Part shown: in pieces, positions 8,728-17,027 of the stretch
Layout of the letters: every line of letters starts with the position of its first letter
How positions within the stretch are numbered: position 1 is the stretch's first letter
Assembly (NCBI RefSeq): GCF_020164745.1
Contig: NZ_JAIUGV010000018.1
Location: forward strand, 1 to 64,000
Direction: 5' to 3'
Origin: Mesorhizobium sp. ES1-4
GTDB lineage: Bacteria; Pseudomonadota; Alphaproteobacteria; Rhizobiales; Rhizobiaceae
DNA: 64,000 bases
The notes under the pieces: model-generated
Databases searched by the model: none
What the model saw: the letters and a program-made list of their open reading frames with translations, nothing else
What the model was told of the DNA's origin: nothing
Position numbers and translations under genes: made by a program

Positions 8728-10206
8728 TTACGCGTGGCCCCCGAATTCGGAACCGTTGTGCAACGTGCTGATCGCGATGCTGTGCGTGGCGGTGCTGCCG
8801 GTGTGCAAGGCGCTCGCGGGCGCGTTGTCCAGCGTATAGGCGCGGATGTAGTCGATCTTCATCTCGGCCGGCGTGGCCAGATGATCAGGCGGCGATCCGG
8901 CGAAACCGCCGACCGCGAGATTGACCAGCATGTACATCGGCTTGTTCATGTCGGACGGCGTCGCCGCTTCGGCGACCTGAACACCGTCATAGGTCCAGAC
9001 CAGCTTGTCCGGCGTCCACAGCACGCCATAGGTGTGGAAGCCGGCGGTGTCCATGGTACTCACCGTCGACGACACCTTGGTATGCGTTCCCGTCTCATTC
9101 GAGTGCGCCGTCATGATCAAGGAGCTCGGGTCCTGCCCGCGCGTTTCCACGACATCCAGTTCCGGCGGCCACGAGCCGTCTTCGGGCAGCAGCCAGAAGG
9201 CCGGCCAGGCGCCGGCGTTTTCGGGCAGGTCGGCGCGCATTTCGAAATATCCATAGGTCTGCGAGAAGGTGTCGTGAGTTGTCAGGATGCCTGACGTGTA
9301 TTCGTAATTGTTGATGAGCGGCTTGATGTCGGCCGGCGCCTGCGCCGCGGTGATCGTGAGCACGCCATTGTCCACGCTGAACGGATGGACGGAACTCGTC
9401 GGTGCGTAATTGGCGTCGATATACCACTGCAGCTCGCTATTGTCGCTCAACGTGCTGCCGTTCGGCGCTCCCCACCAGAAATTGGTATCCCACGTGCCGC
9501 CCTGTCCGTTGTGAAGATTCAGCGTGTTGAAATCGTCGCTGAAGGACAGCTTCATTCCGGACATGTCGATGGGCAATTCGAACTGGCCGGGCTGCAGCTT
9601 GTCGATGGTCGTGTCCTTGAACTCGAGGATCTCGCCGGATCCAAGGTTCAACAGCACGTTCGAACCCGCCTGGATCAGGTTTGAGTGGATGGCGTCGAAC
9701 GAGGTGAACCCATAGCCATTAAGGCGGACTGTGTCGGTGGCGGCGAAATTTGCTATCAGATCGCTTCCGTTGCCTTTCGAGACAATGAATGTGTCGTAAC
9801 CGCCGCCGCCATCGATCAGCACGTCGTTTCCCGCGCCGCCGTCCAGCGTCTGGTGCCCGGCCTTGGCAGTGATGATGTTGTCCAGCCCATTTCCGAACGC
9901 ATGGTTGTTGGGGTTTGTGACGATCAGGTTCTCGACATTGTCGGGGAGCTTGTAGCTCATCCATGTACTGATCGTGTCGACACCCGCCCCGGCGGCCTCG
10001 GCCACCTTGTTGCCCGCCCCATAGAGGTAATAGATATCATCGCCCGTGCCACCGTGCATCGTGACGTTGGCGCCGCCTGCTCCGTACAAGGAGTCGTTTC
10101 CGGCGCTGCCGTACAAGTCCGGCCCGGACCCCGCCGCCGAGAACCAATGGTTGGAAGCGCCGCTATAAGGGAGAGGAACACCCAGGGCGTTGACGAAGAA
10201 GCTCAT
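8728..10206 (-). CDS. Secreted GH16 endoglycanase with hemolysin-type calcium repeats (ExsH-like)
   Basis: A 492-residue secreted glycoside hydrolase. Residues 20-150 contain calcium-binding repeats of the RTX type (GGTGDD, GGAGND, GGGGYD). Residues 220-460 form the GH16 domain with the catalytic motif ELDVVE, in which the first glutamate is the nucleophile and the last the acid/base. There is no Sec signal, which fits type I export by the adjacent PrsD/PrsE-like genes. The S. meliloti homologue ExsH is exported by PrsDE and shortens succinoglycan; the same role on the local exopolysaccharide is inferred. Start chosen at MSFFVNAL because GAGGAGG lies just upstream. Unlike ExsH, the RTX part comes before the catalytic domain. 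Confidence 0.9.
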   Translation of the reverse strand: MSFFVNALGVPLPYSGASNHWFSAAGSGPDLYGSAGNDSLYGAGGANVTMHGGTGDDIYYLYGAGNKVAEAAGAGVDTISTWMSYKLPDNVENLIVTNPNNHAFGNGLDNIITAKAGHQTLDGGAGNDVLIDGGGGYDTFIVSKGNGSDLIANFAATDTVRLNGYGFTSFDAIHSNLIQAGSNVLLNLGSGEILEFKDTTIDKLQPGQFELPIDMSGMKLSFSDDFNTLNLHNGQGGTWDTNFWWGAPNGSTLSDNSELQWYIDANYAPTSSVHPFSVDNGVLTITAAQAPADIKPLINNYEYTSGILTTHDTFSQTYGYFEMRADLPENAGAWPAFWLLPEDGSWPPELDVVETRGQDPSSLIMTAHSNETGTHTKVSSTVSTMDTAGFHTYGVLWTPDKLVWTYDGVQVAEAATPSDMNKPMYMLVNLAVGGFAGSPPDHLATPAEMKIDYIRAYTLDNAPASALHTGSTATHSIAISTLHNGSEFGGHA

Positions 10207-10547
10207 CGCATAAATCCTCCTCGTGAGGCCTGGCCGGATCGAACTATTAGATGCCAGGCGGCCGTACCCGGACCAACGTTGCCAGGCACGATCTCGTTCC
10301 AGGTACTTGCCATATAGTCTGCCATTGCTTCGACCATTGGATGACATTTTATGATCGGACAGCACAACAGACCGGAAAAGGGTCGACAGATCGTAATCAC
10401 GCAGGTAACATATTTAATAAAAGTTGCACAATACATGCAGATCTATTTGCATTACCGCTCCAAGATATAACGCGTTGACGCGTCGATTGGCGCTTCCCAG
10501 CGGCCACATCGAGATGGGGCGCTGACTGTTGCAGCGTGCGCCCGCCC
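10207..10547 (-). other. AT-rich intergenic region upstream of the glycanase operon
   Basis: No gene is supported in these 341 bases. The central part (about 10330-10480) is clearly richer in A and T than its surroundings and likely holds the operon promoter, on the minus strand. A small palindrome, ACGCGT-TG-ACGCGT, lies near 10469-10482. No regulator site could be named. Confidence 0.5.
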
Positions 10548-11474
10548 TCAGACAGCGGCTTCGATCGGCTCGGCAAGCCTGGGATTTGAGCGTGCCGCGA
10601 TCAGGCAACTGGTCACGATGAGGCCCGCTCCCGCAAGCGTGGTCCAGGTTACTGCCTCGTCGAAGAAGAACCAGCCAAGCGTGATCGCCCAGATGAACGC
10701 CGAATATTCGGTCGGGATCAGATATTGCGCCTCGGCACGCGCGTAGGCCCAGCTCATCAGGAACTGGCCGGCGAGCGACAGCGCCGTCACTCCGGCAAGC
10801 GGAAGCCAGAGCTCGCCCGGCAGGGCAATGGCGAGCCAGGGTGCCGCGAGGCCGAGGACGACCGCCACGCAGAGGTTCTGGAACAGCATGATCTCGATCG
10901 GTTTGGCCACCTGCGCCTGCTGCCGCGCAAGGATCAGATTGTAGGCGTAGAACACCGTCGAGACCAGCACCGCCGCCGTGCCGAGCAAGGCATCCCCGGC
11001 ATGGTTTGCCTGCCCGAACTGGCCGCCCACGATGATCGCGACGCCCGCTATGCCTGCCAATGAGGCCCATATCGCCTGGCGCTGTATCCGTTCGCCGAGC
11101 AGCAGCGCGGCCAGCAGCAGGGCAAACAGCGGTGCCATGAAGCTGAGCCCGATCGCCTCCGCCAGTGGCAGCCTGGCGAGCCCCCAGAAGAAGGACAGCA
11201 GGACAAAGCCGACGACCACGGCACGCAGCGCATGCAGCCTGAGCACGGAAGGCGCGGGCAGCGTGCGCCGCCCCGCCGACCAGCCGGCGCCGGCAACCAC
11301 GGTCGCGAGCATGCTGCGCCACAGCACCGTGTTATAGACGCCGACGGCGATGACCAGAACCTTCATGGCCGCGTCCATCCCCGACAGGAGAAAGATGCCG
11401 AGCGCGCAGACAAGCACCGGGACCATAGGAGAGACCGCGCCTGCCAGGCTGGATGACTTCACGACGCCCCTCAT
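10548..11474 (-). CDS. EamA/DMT-family transporter
   Basis: A polytopic inner-membrane protein of the drug/metabolite transporter family. About ten hydrophobic helices are visible and the two EamA halves are recognisable, the second ending in WFFFDEAVTWTTLAGAGLIVTSCLIA, typical of the last two helices of the family. The start is uncertain: ATG at 11474 (308 residues) is used, with GTG about five codons later as an alternative preceded by GAGGGG. Substrate cannot be told; family members export amino acids, metabolites or drugs. It is on the same strand as the glycanase operon but 341 bases upstream, so is probably a separate unit. Confidence 0.85.
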   Translation of the reverse strand: MRGVVKSSSLAGAVSPMVPVLVCALGIFLLSGMDAAMKVLVIAVGVYNTVLWRSMLATVVAGAGWSAGRRTLPAPSVLRLHALRAVVVGFVLLSFFWGLARLPLAEAIGLSFMAPLFALLLAALLLGERIQRQAIWASLAGIAGVAIIVGGQFGQANHAGDALLGTAAVLVSTVFYAYNLILARQQAQVAKPIEIMLFQNLCVAVVLGLAAPWLAIALPGELWLPLAGVTALSLAGQFLMSWAYARAEAQYLIPTEYSAFIWAITLGWFFFDEAVTWTTLAGAGLIVTSCLIAARSNPRLAEPIEAAV

Positions 11475-11691
11475 GTGATGGATCGCAGCCGATATATCAA
11501 AGCGGACCCGCGGGGCCAGATGGCAGCCCCGCCGATATGGCGGTCCAACCACGCCGGCTAGTGGCATGACCGAGGAACTGTATCACCGGAGGCATGAACT
11601 GCCGCCGATCCGGACTTTTTTGGCGCGCGTGTCGATTCCGCCATTGCCCGTTCGTCATATGATCGAACCAACCCAACCAAGGAGAAAGACC

Positions 11692-12096
11692 ATGCGGTTC
11701 ATGATGCTGATGATCCCCGCCGGCTATGCCGAGGCGGCGCCCGATGTCATGCCAGGCGCCGAGGCGGTGGAGGGAATGATGAGATATAACCAGGAGCTCA
11801 AGAAGGCCGGCGTGCTGCTGGCGCTCGACGGGCTGCATCCGCCGTCCGCCGGGGCGCGGGTCAGCTACAAGGGCGGCAAGCCTGTGGTCGTCGACGGCCC
11901 CTTCGCGGAGGTCAAGGAAGTTCTGGGCGGCTATTGGGTGATCGACGTACGCTCGCGCGACGAGGCCATCGAATGGGCTCGCCGCTGCCCCGCGGGGGAG
12001 AATGATGTGATCGAAATCCGCCAGGTCTTTGAAGTGAGCGAATTTCCCGAGGACGTCCAGAAGGTGGTGGAAGGCTTTGGCGAGCTGACAGATTGA
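11692..12096 (+). CDS. YciI-family (YCII-related/DGPF) protein
   Basis: A 134-residue member of the DGPF/YCII-related family, recognised by VVDGPFAEVKEVLGGYWVIDV and by the C-terminal EIRQVFEVSEFPED. Start fixed at MRFMMLMIP by AAGGAGAAAGACC upstream. Such proteins are small ferredoxin-like dimers; the biochemical role in this setting is not established. The gene overlaps the following ECF sigma gene by four bases, and the pair DGPF protein plus sigma factor is the defining context of the ECF42 group, so it is likely a co-transcribed partner of the sigma factor. Confidence 0.88.
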   Translation: MRFMMLMIPAGYAEAAPDVMPGAEAVEGMMRYNQELKKAGVLLALDGLHPPSAGARVSYKGGKPVVVDGPFAEVKEVLGGYWVIDVRSRDEAIEWARRCPAGENDVIEIRQVFEVSEFPEDVQKVVEGFGELTD

Positions 12097-13346
12097 CGGC
12101 CACAGCCACCATGGAAGCGGTCTGGCGGATCGAGCAGCCGAAGCTCACCGCCAGGCTCGCCCGCACGCTCGGGGATATCGGGCTGGCCGAGGAAATCGCG
12201 CAGGACGCCTTCGTGCTGGCGCTGGAACGCTGGCCTCGAGACGGCATCCCGCGCAATCCGGCCGCCTGGTTGACGCAGGTTGCCAGGAACCGGGCGCTCG
12301 ACCGGCTGCGCCGCACCACCATGATCGACGGCAAGCATCACGGGCTCGCCATCGACCTCACCGAACTGGAGCGCGAGATGCCCGACATCGAGGCTGCGCT
12401 CGACGAGGACATGGACGACGATCTGCTGCGGCTGATCTTCACCGCTTGCCATCCCGTCCTGCCCACCGAGCAGCGCGCGGCACTCGCCTTGCGGCTGTTG
12501 GGCGGACTGTCGACGCCTGAGATCGCCCGCGCCTTCCTGGTGCCCGAAGCCACCGCCGCACAGCGCATCGTGCGCGCCAAGCGAACCCTTCGCGATGCCG
12601 CCATCCCGTTCGAGACGCCACGCGCGGAAGAGCGGCGCGAACGACTCGCCGCCGTGCTGGACGTGGTTTATCTCGTCTTCAACGAGGGCTATGTGGCCAC
12701 CGCCGGACCGGACTGGCTGCGCGCCGACCTTTGCGGCGAGGCGCTGCGCCTCGGCCGTTCGCTGGCGGCGCTGATGCCAGACGAGCCCGAGGTGCAGGGG
12801 CTGGTGTCGCTGATGGAGTTCAACGCCTCCCGCTTCGCGGCCCGCACCAGCGCCACGGGCGACCCGATCCTGCTGCTCGACCAGGACCTGGGCCGGTGGA
12901 ATTGGTCGCTCATCCGGAGCGGCCTCGACGGCCTGAACCGCGCCATGGCCCTGACATCAGCGCCTGGCCCCTATCTGCTGCAGGCGATGATCGCGGCCTG
13001 CCACGCCCGCGCGGTGACATCGGCCGACACCGACTGGATCGCCATCTCGGCCTACTATCAGGCGCTGGCGCTCTCGGCTCCCTCGCCCATCGTCGAAATC
13101 AACCGGGCGGTGGCGGTCGGCATGGCGTTCGGCCCGGCGCAAGGCCTCGCCATCGTCGAGGCGTTGAAGGACGAGCCGCGTCTGAAAGGCTCGCATCTCC
13201 TGCCCACGGTGCGCGGCGATCTCCTGGAGAAGCTCGGCCATCAGGCGGAAGCCCGCGCCTCGTTCCGCGAGGCCGCCCAATTGACCGGCAACGACAGGGA
13301 ACGCGCTTTGCTGCTCGCCCGCGCCAACTCACGCGTCCCCTCCTGA
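12093..13346 (+). CDS. ECF42-type RNA polymerase sigma factor with C-terminal helical domain
   Basis: A 417-residue sigma factor. Region 2 (about residues 8-75) contains AEEIAQDAFVLALERWP and the recognition of -10; region 4 (about 125-175) contains LSTPEIARAFLVPEATAAQRIVRAKR for -35 contact. The remaining 230 residues are the helical, TPR-like extension (DUF6596) found in ECF42 proteins and thought to replace an anti-sigma factor. The TTG start overlaps the stop of the DGPF gene; ATG at 12111 is an alternative that would lose six residues. The target is normally the DGPF-sigma operon itself. No anti-sigma gene is seen next to it. Confidence 0.9.
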   Translation: MTATATMEAVWRIEQPKLTARLARTLGDIGLAEEIAQDAFVLALERWPRDGIPRNPAAWLTQVARNRALDRLRRTTMIDGKHHGLAIDLTELEREMPDIEAALDEDMDDDLLRLIFTACHPVLPTEQRAALALRLLGGLSTPEIARAFLVPEATAAQRIVRAKRTLRDAAIPFETPRAEERRERLAAVLDVVYLVFNEGYVATAGPDWLRADLCGEALRLGRSLAALMPDEPEVQGLVSLMEFNASRFAARTSATGDPILLLDQDLGRWNWSLIRSGLDGLNRAMALTSAPGPYLLQAMIAACHARAVTSADTDWIAISAYYQALALSAPSPIVEINRAVAVGMAFGPAQGLAIVEALKDEPRLKGSHLLPTVRGDLLEKLGHQAEARASFREAAQLTGNDRERALLLARANSRVPS

Positions 13347-13382
13347 TCTTTGGCCGCCGCCCGGTATCGGAGCTGGTCGATT

Positions 13383-14369
13383 TCAAGGCTCGGTCACCAG
13401 CACCACCTTGCCGGTCGAGCGGCGCGCTTCCAGCAAGCGGTGGGCCTCGCTCGCCTGCGCGAGCGGGAGGCGGCCGCCGATCGCGACCTTCAACTGGCCG
13501 TTCGCCGCCAGTTGGAACAGCTCGGACAGGCTATCGCTCAACACGCCAGGCGACAGCAGCGGCAGCAGCGCGAACCCTCTCAGCGACTGGTTGCGGCCGA
13601 TCATCGTTTCCAGGTCGGAAGCCGCGAGCGCGAACCGACCGAGCGCGGCGAACACCAATTCACCGCCCGGCGCCAGTGCCTGCAGCGACTCCGCTGTCTG
13701 CGCTCCTCCGACTGTGTCGTAGATGATCCCGGCGCCCGCGTCGCCCGTGACGTCGCGGACCCGGCCGGGCCAATCCGGTATGGTGTAATCCAGTGCGGTA
13801 TCCGCACCGACCGACAGGGCGAAATCCAGCTTTGCACTGTCGCCGGCAGCCGCGATCACATGGCCGGCGCCCTTCAGCTTTGCGAGTTGGACAAGCAACG
13901 AACCGACGCCGCCGGCTGCGGCCGGCACCAGCACCGATTTACCGTTCGGCGGGCTTTGCCGAAGCAAATGAAGGGCCGTCAGCCCTTGCACCATCAGCGC
14001 TGTCGCCGCTTCGAACGAGACAGCATCCGGCAGCGGCACGACGAGATCGGCTGCCATCGTCACCTGTTCGGCGTAGCCGCCGGATGGATGCGGAGAGGCG
14101 AACAGCGGCGCCGCGACACGTCTCCCCAACAGCGCCGCATCCACGCCGTGCCCGACAGCCTCCACGAGGCCCGCCGCCTCGACACCGGGACGCATCGGCA
14201 GCTGCGGCGTCACCGCGTAACGGTCTGCGCGCATCAGCACCTCGAAGAAGTTTACGCCCGCCGCCCGCATCCGGATCAGCACCTCGCCGGGCTGCGGCAC
14301 CGGCGCCGGCACGTCTATGAGGTCCAGTACCTCGGGGCCGCCGAAACGGCTGAACTGAATGGCTTTCAT
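13383..14369 (-). CDS. Zinc-type alcohol dehydrogenase family quinone oxidoreductase
   Basis: A 328-residue NADPH:quinone oxidoreductase-like member of the medium-chain dehydrogenase/reductase superfamily. The N-terminal GroES-like domain (FGGPEVLDLIDVPAPVP; GVNFFEVLMR) lacks the cysteines of a catalytic zinc site. The Rossmann domain begins near AAAGGVGSLLVQLAK and binds NADP(H). The end (TGKVVLVTEP) is typical. GGAGA precedes the ATG. It is divergent from an HxlR regulator, an arrangement expected for a regulator controlling electrophile- or quinone-responsive reductases, and converges with the sigma gene. Confidence 0.9.
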   Translation of the reverse strand: MKAIQFSRFGGPEVLDLIDVPAPVPQPGEVLIRMRAAGVNFFEVLMRADRYAVTPQLPMRPGVEAAGLVEAVGHGVDAALLGRRVAAPLFASPHPSGGYAEQVTMAADLVVPLPDAVSFEAATALMVQGLTALHLLRQSPPNGKSVLVPAAAGGVGSLLVQLAKLKGAGHVIAAAGDSAKLDFALSVGADTALDYTIPDWPGRVRDVTGDAGAGIIYDTVGGAQTAESLQALAPGGELVFAALGRFALAASDLETMIGRNQSLRGFALLPLLSPGVLSDSLSELFQLAANGQLKVAIGGRLPLAQASEAHRLLEARRSTGKVVLVTEP

Positions 14370-14466
14370 GGCAATCTCCGATCGCTATGGCATCCCCGGT
14401 GGTTTGCCACTATCTGCGGAGCCGCGACTACACACTCATTTGTCCCCTGCTGACTAGGAGGTGACC

Positions 14467-14883
14467 ATGGCCGGTCCGCCCAAGAGAATGCCAATCAAGA
14501 GACTGCCGATGCTGCCGGCCGAACGGGCGCTCAAAGTCATCGCCGGGCGCTGGAAGGCGGTTATCCTCTACCATCTCTTCGATGGTCCCCGGCGGCTGTC
14601 GGCGTTGAAGGCAATGATGCCCGGCATCACCCAGAAGGTGCTGATCCAGCAACTGCGCGAAATGGAAGAACACGGCCTCGTCAGCCGCGAGATCTTTGCC
14701 GAAGTACCCGCGCGCGTCGAATATTCGGCGACCAGCCTCGGTCTCAGCCTCGAACCGATCCTGCTGGCGCTCTGCCAGTGGGGCCAGCATCATGCCGATG
14801 AGTTGAACGAGACGCACCGCCTCGCCGACTGCATCATCATGCCGAGACAGCCGCGGCAGGATGCCCTGGTTTCCCGGAACTAA
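14467..14883 (+). CDS. HxlR-family transcriptional regulator
   Basis: A 138-residue winged-helix regulator. The HxlR domain spans about residues 20-115, with ERALKVIAGRWKAVILYHL, the recognition region GITQKVLIQQLREMEEHGLVSR and the wing VPARVEYSAT. ATG at 14467 is preferred to GTG at 14461 because AGGAGG (14456-14461) overlaps the GTG and is correctly spaced for the ATG. The gene is divergent from the quinone oxidoreductase, which it probably regulates; HxlR proteins often sense electrophiles through cysteines, and C120 in LADCIIMP is the only cysteine near the C-terminus besides one in LCQWG. Confidence 0.9.
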   Translation: MAGPPKRMPIKRLPMLPAERALKVIAGRWKAVILYHLFDGPRRLSALKAMMPGITQKVLIQQLREMEEHGLVSREIFAEVPARVEYSATSLGLSLEPILLALCQWGQHHADELNETHRLADCIIMPRQPRQDALVSRN

Positions 14884-14901
14884 CACCCCGGCTTCCGGAA
14901 C

Positions 14902-14927
14902 AAAAACGGGCGGCGCAAGCGCCGCCC
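14902..14927 (-). terminator. Intrinsic terminator of the FMN reductase gene
   Basis: Nine-base arms GGGCGGCGC / GCGCCGCCC separated by AA, followed on the minus strand by GTTTTTG. It is 35 bases beyond the stop of the FMN reductase and just after the convergent HxlR gene, so could serve both. Confidence 0.75.
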
Positions 14928-14961
14928 CGGTATCCTTGGGAGGACAATCCGATCCGGAGGA

Positions 14962-15567
14962 TCAGGCCGCCTGGGCTTCCCCGGCGACCGCATCCGCGGC
15001 GCGAGCGGCCTTCAGCACCTTGGCCCACCAGGCGACGTCGTTGACCAGCGCCGCGGCGGCCTGGTTGAGGTGCTCCATATCTTCGAGCTTCTTCTCGCCC
15101 TGGCGCACGGCAAGGAAATCGCCCCAGGCGATATGAACGGCCGACTTGACCGGCGCCATCTGCAATTCGACGGCATGGAGACGAAGCTGTTCGACGGCGC
15201 GGGCACCCCCAACGCTGCCATAGCCGACAAAGCCGGCCGGCTTCTTGTTCCACTCGTTGGCGGCGTAGTCGATGGCGTTCTTCAGCACGGCCGTCGGGCC
15301 GTGATTGTATTCAGCGGCGGTGAAGATGAAACCGTCGAACCCGGCGACCTTCTTCTGCCAGCGCTGTGCGATTTCGTTCTGCGACGGCGCCCAGGCGGAA
15401 GACGCAACCTCATCGAAGAAGGGCAGCGGAAAGTCGCGCAGGTCGACGATTTCGACATCGATATCGGCATGTGCCTTGGCGATCTTGGCGATCCACTGCG
15501 TCGGCACGTCGGCGAAGCGGGCGGCGCGCGTCGAACCGACGACAATGGCGATTTTGGGCTTGGACAT
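14962..15567 (-). CDS. NADPH-dependent FMN reductase
   Basis: A 201-residue flavodoxin-fold reductase. Motifs: IAIVVGSTR at the N-terminus for FMN phosphate binding, PLPFFDEVAS, and AAEYNHGPTAVLKNAIDYA, the hallmark of the ArsH/ChrR/Azr-like NADPH:FMN reductases; GYGSVGGARAVEQLR follows. Start at MSKPKIAI is fixed by AAGGAGAG upstream. The enzyme reduces quinones, azo compounds or free FMN; the physiological substrate is unknown. It is divergent from a second HxlR regulator, with a perfect inverted repeat in the 90-base intergenic space. Confidence 0.92.
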   Translation of the reverse strand: MSKPKIAIVVGSTRAARFADVPTQWIAKIAKAHADIDVEIVDLRDFPLPFFDEVASSAWAPSQNEIAQRWQKKVAGFDGFIFTAAEYNHGPTAVLKNAIDYAANEWNKKPAGFVGYGSVGGARAVEQLRLHAVELQMAPVKSAVHIAWGDFLAVRQGEKKLEDMEHLNQAAAALVNDVAWWAKVLKAARAADAVAGEAQAA

Positions 15568-15593
15568 AAGAGGCTCTCCTTGCGGGAATTGTT

Positions 15594-15610
15594 GGTATCG
15601 TTTGGATACC
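15594..15610. promoter_or_regulatory. Candidate HxlR operator
   Basis: Perfect inverted repeat GGTATC-5-GATACC lies midway between the FMN reductase and the HxlR gene, 27 bases upstream of the reductase start and overlapping the region where both promoters must lie. A further GATAC half site follows at about 15622-15627. Dimeric winged-helix regulators bind such repeats. Confidence 0.55.
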
Positions 15611-15657
15611 TGCGCTATATGTGATACTGACATCGTGGCGCGCAAGGAGGCACGTTT

Positions 15658-16026
15658 TTGTTACTGAGGCACCCGCATAACACCGAGGACTGCCGGGCCG
15701 TGTCGGAGATCCTGCAGCGCGTCGGCGACAAATGGACCGTGCTCGTGGTCGGCAAGCTTGGCGGCGGGCCGCTGCGCTTCAACGAATTGCGCGCCGCTGT
15801 CGGCGGCATCTCGCAGAAGATGCTGACCACCACCTTGCGCGGCCTGGAGCGCGACGGCTTCGTCACCCGCAAGGTGTTTGCGACCATCCCGCCGCGCGTC
15901 GATTACGAGCTCACCGAGCTTGGCCACGAGTTGCTGGTCCCGGTCGGCGCGCTCGGCGAATGGGCGCGCAAGAACACCCAGCGCGTCCAGTCGGCACGCG
16001 CCAGATTCGACGAGATGCAAGCCTGA
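15658..16026 (+). CDS. HxlR-family transcriptional regulator
   Basis: A 122-residue HxlR winged-helix protein: CRAVSEILQRVGDKWTVLVV at the start, the recognition helix region GISQKMLTTTLRGLERDGFVTR, and wing IPPRVDYELT. The TTG start is supported by AAGGAGG seven bases upstream; no other in-frame start fits. The single conserved N-terminal cysteine (near residue 12) is at the place used by YodB/HypR/QorR-type members to sense disulfide or electrophile stress. Divergent placement predicts control of the FMN reductase through the palindrome at 15594-15610. Confidence 0.92.
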   Translation: MLLRHPHNTEDCRAVSEILQRVGDKWTVLVVGKLGGGPLRFNELRAAVGGISQKMLTTTLRGLERDGFVTRKVFATIPPRVDYELTELGHELLVPVGALGEWARKNTQRVQSARARFDEMQA

Positions 16027-16194
16027 AGTCCTTGCGCGGCAAGGAGTCTGGAATTTCGCATTGAGCGGCGCCGCCTGCTTGAGGCGCAGTCGTGCTTCCC
16101 TGAAAGAGACCTGGGAATTTTGTCTGTGGCGCTCGACGCCGGTTCAACGCGCGCGTGGTCCTCGCGACCGTGACCGCGTCTCAATGACAGCCGG

Positions 16195-16398
16195 TCAGGT
16201 TCTTGGCGCGGCGGCGCCGCAAGGCGCCGGGCCGCGGATCATGCATGTCGCCGCCGGACCCTTCACAGCAGCCGGGTCATGCACCCAGGCGGTGCGCCCA
16301 AGGTCCTGTTTGAGTTCGCCATAAGCGGCTATGCCGAGCAGGCAGACCAGGGCCGCCAGAGCCGCCGCAAGTCAGCCGTTCAATATGTGTTGACGCAT
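16195..16398 (-). pseudogene. Small membrane/exported protein gene with internal stop
   Basis: An ATG at 16398 preceded by GAGGAAG opens a frame of eight codons (MRQHILNG), then a TGA at 16372-16374, then 58 further codons in the same frame to a TGA at 16195. Right after the internal stop comes a classic hydrophobic segment (LAAALAALVCLLGIAAY) and a mature part with two or three cysteines. Read through, this would be a 67-residue membrane-anchored or secreted protein. Either a nonsense mutation has killed it or the first base call of that codon is wrong. The rest of 16027-16508 shows no other gene. Confidence 0.4.
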
Positions 16399-16508
16399 TG
16401 TCTTCCTCGAACGCCGGCAGAATTGGGCGTGGAGGCAACGGCGGGATGTCGCTGAGCCAGCCCTCCAGACGGGCAGTGTTACAAAGGTCCCGAATCGGCG
16501 GTATCGGG

Positions 16509-16904
16509 TCAGCCCTCGGCTGGAACCGCCTTCGGCTTGCCCTCACCGTCCAGCGCCACCATGATGAAATCGGCGTGCGTCACCTTTTCCATCAGGTCCG
16601 AGAGATAGCGCTGTGCCCAGGCTTCGACCTTGAGCGTCATCGAGGTGCGGCCGACGCGTTCGACGTGAGTGTAGATGCACAGCGTGTCGCCGATCTTCAT
16701 CGGCTTGGCGAAGGACATCTCCTTGACCGCCGCCGTCACCACCCTGCCCCTGGCGCGCTCGGCGGCGCGGATGCCGCAGGCAAGGTCCATCTGCGCCATC
16801 ACCCAGCCGCCGAAAATGTCGCCGGCGGCGTTGGCGTCCGAAGGCATGGCCAGCGTGCGCAGCGTCAGGTCTCCGATCGGCCGTCCATCCGCGTACTGCA
16901 CCAT
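16509..16904 (-). CDS. Acyl-CoA thioesterase, YciA type
   Basis: A 131-residue single hotdog-fold thioesterase. The motif PSDANAAGDIFGGWVMAQMD contains the catalytic-site Asn/Asp and the start of the central helix of the YciA/acyl-CoA thioesterase family; FAKPMKIGDTLCIYTHVERVGRTS is the conserved strand pair. It hydrolyses fatty acyl-CoA to free acid and CoA in the cytoplasm. AAGGGA precedes the ATG. It is the only intact gene between the broken small gene and purC and shares the minus strand with both. Confidence 0.92.
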   Translation of the reverse strand: MVQYADGRPIGDLTLRTLAMPSDANAAGDIFGGWVMAQMDLACGIRAAERARGRVVTAAVKEMSFAKPMKIGDTLCIYTHVERVGRTSMTLKVEAWAQRYLSDLMEKVTHADFIMVALDGEGKPKAVPAEG

Positions 16905-17027
16905 GCGAGAAATCCCTTGATGTCGATTGCCCTCGATCCCGTAGCGTCACGGCGCGAACGCGTCAACGCGCCGCTGGACGAGTCCCGGTCGACGCACACC
17001 GCGTAAGCGCGAAGCCCGCTAGAGGGG

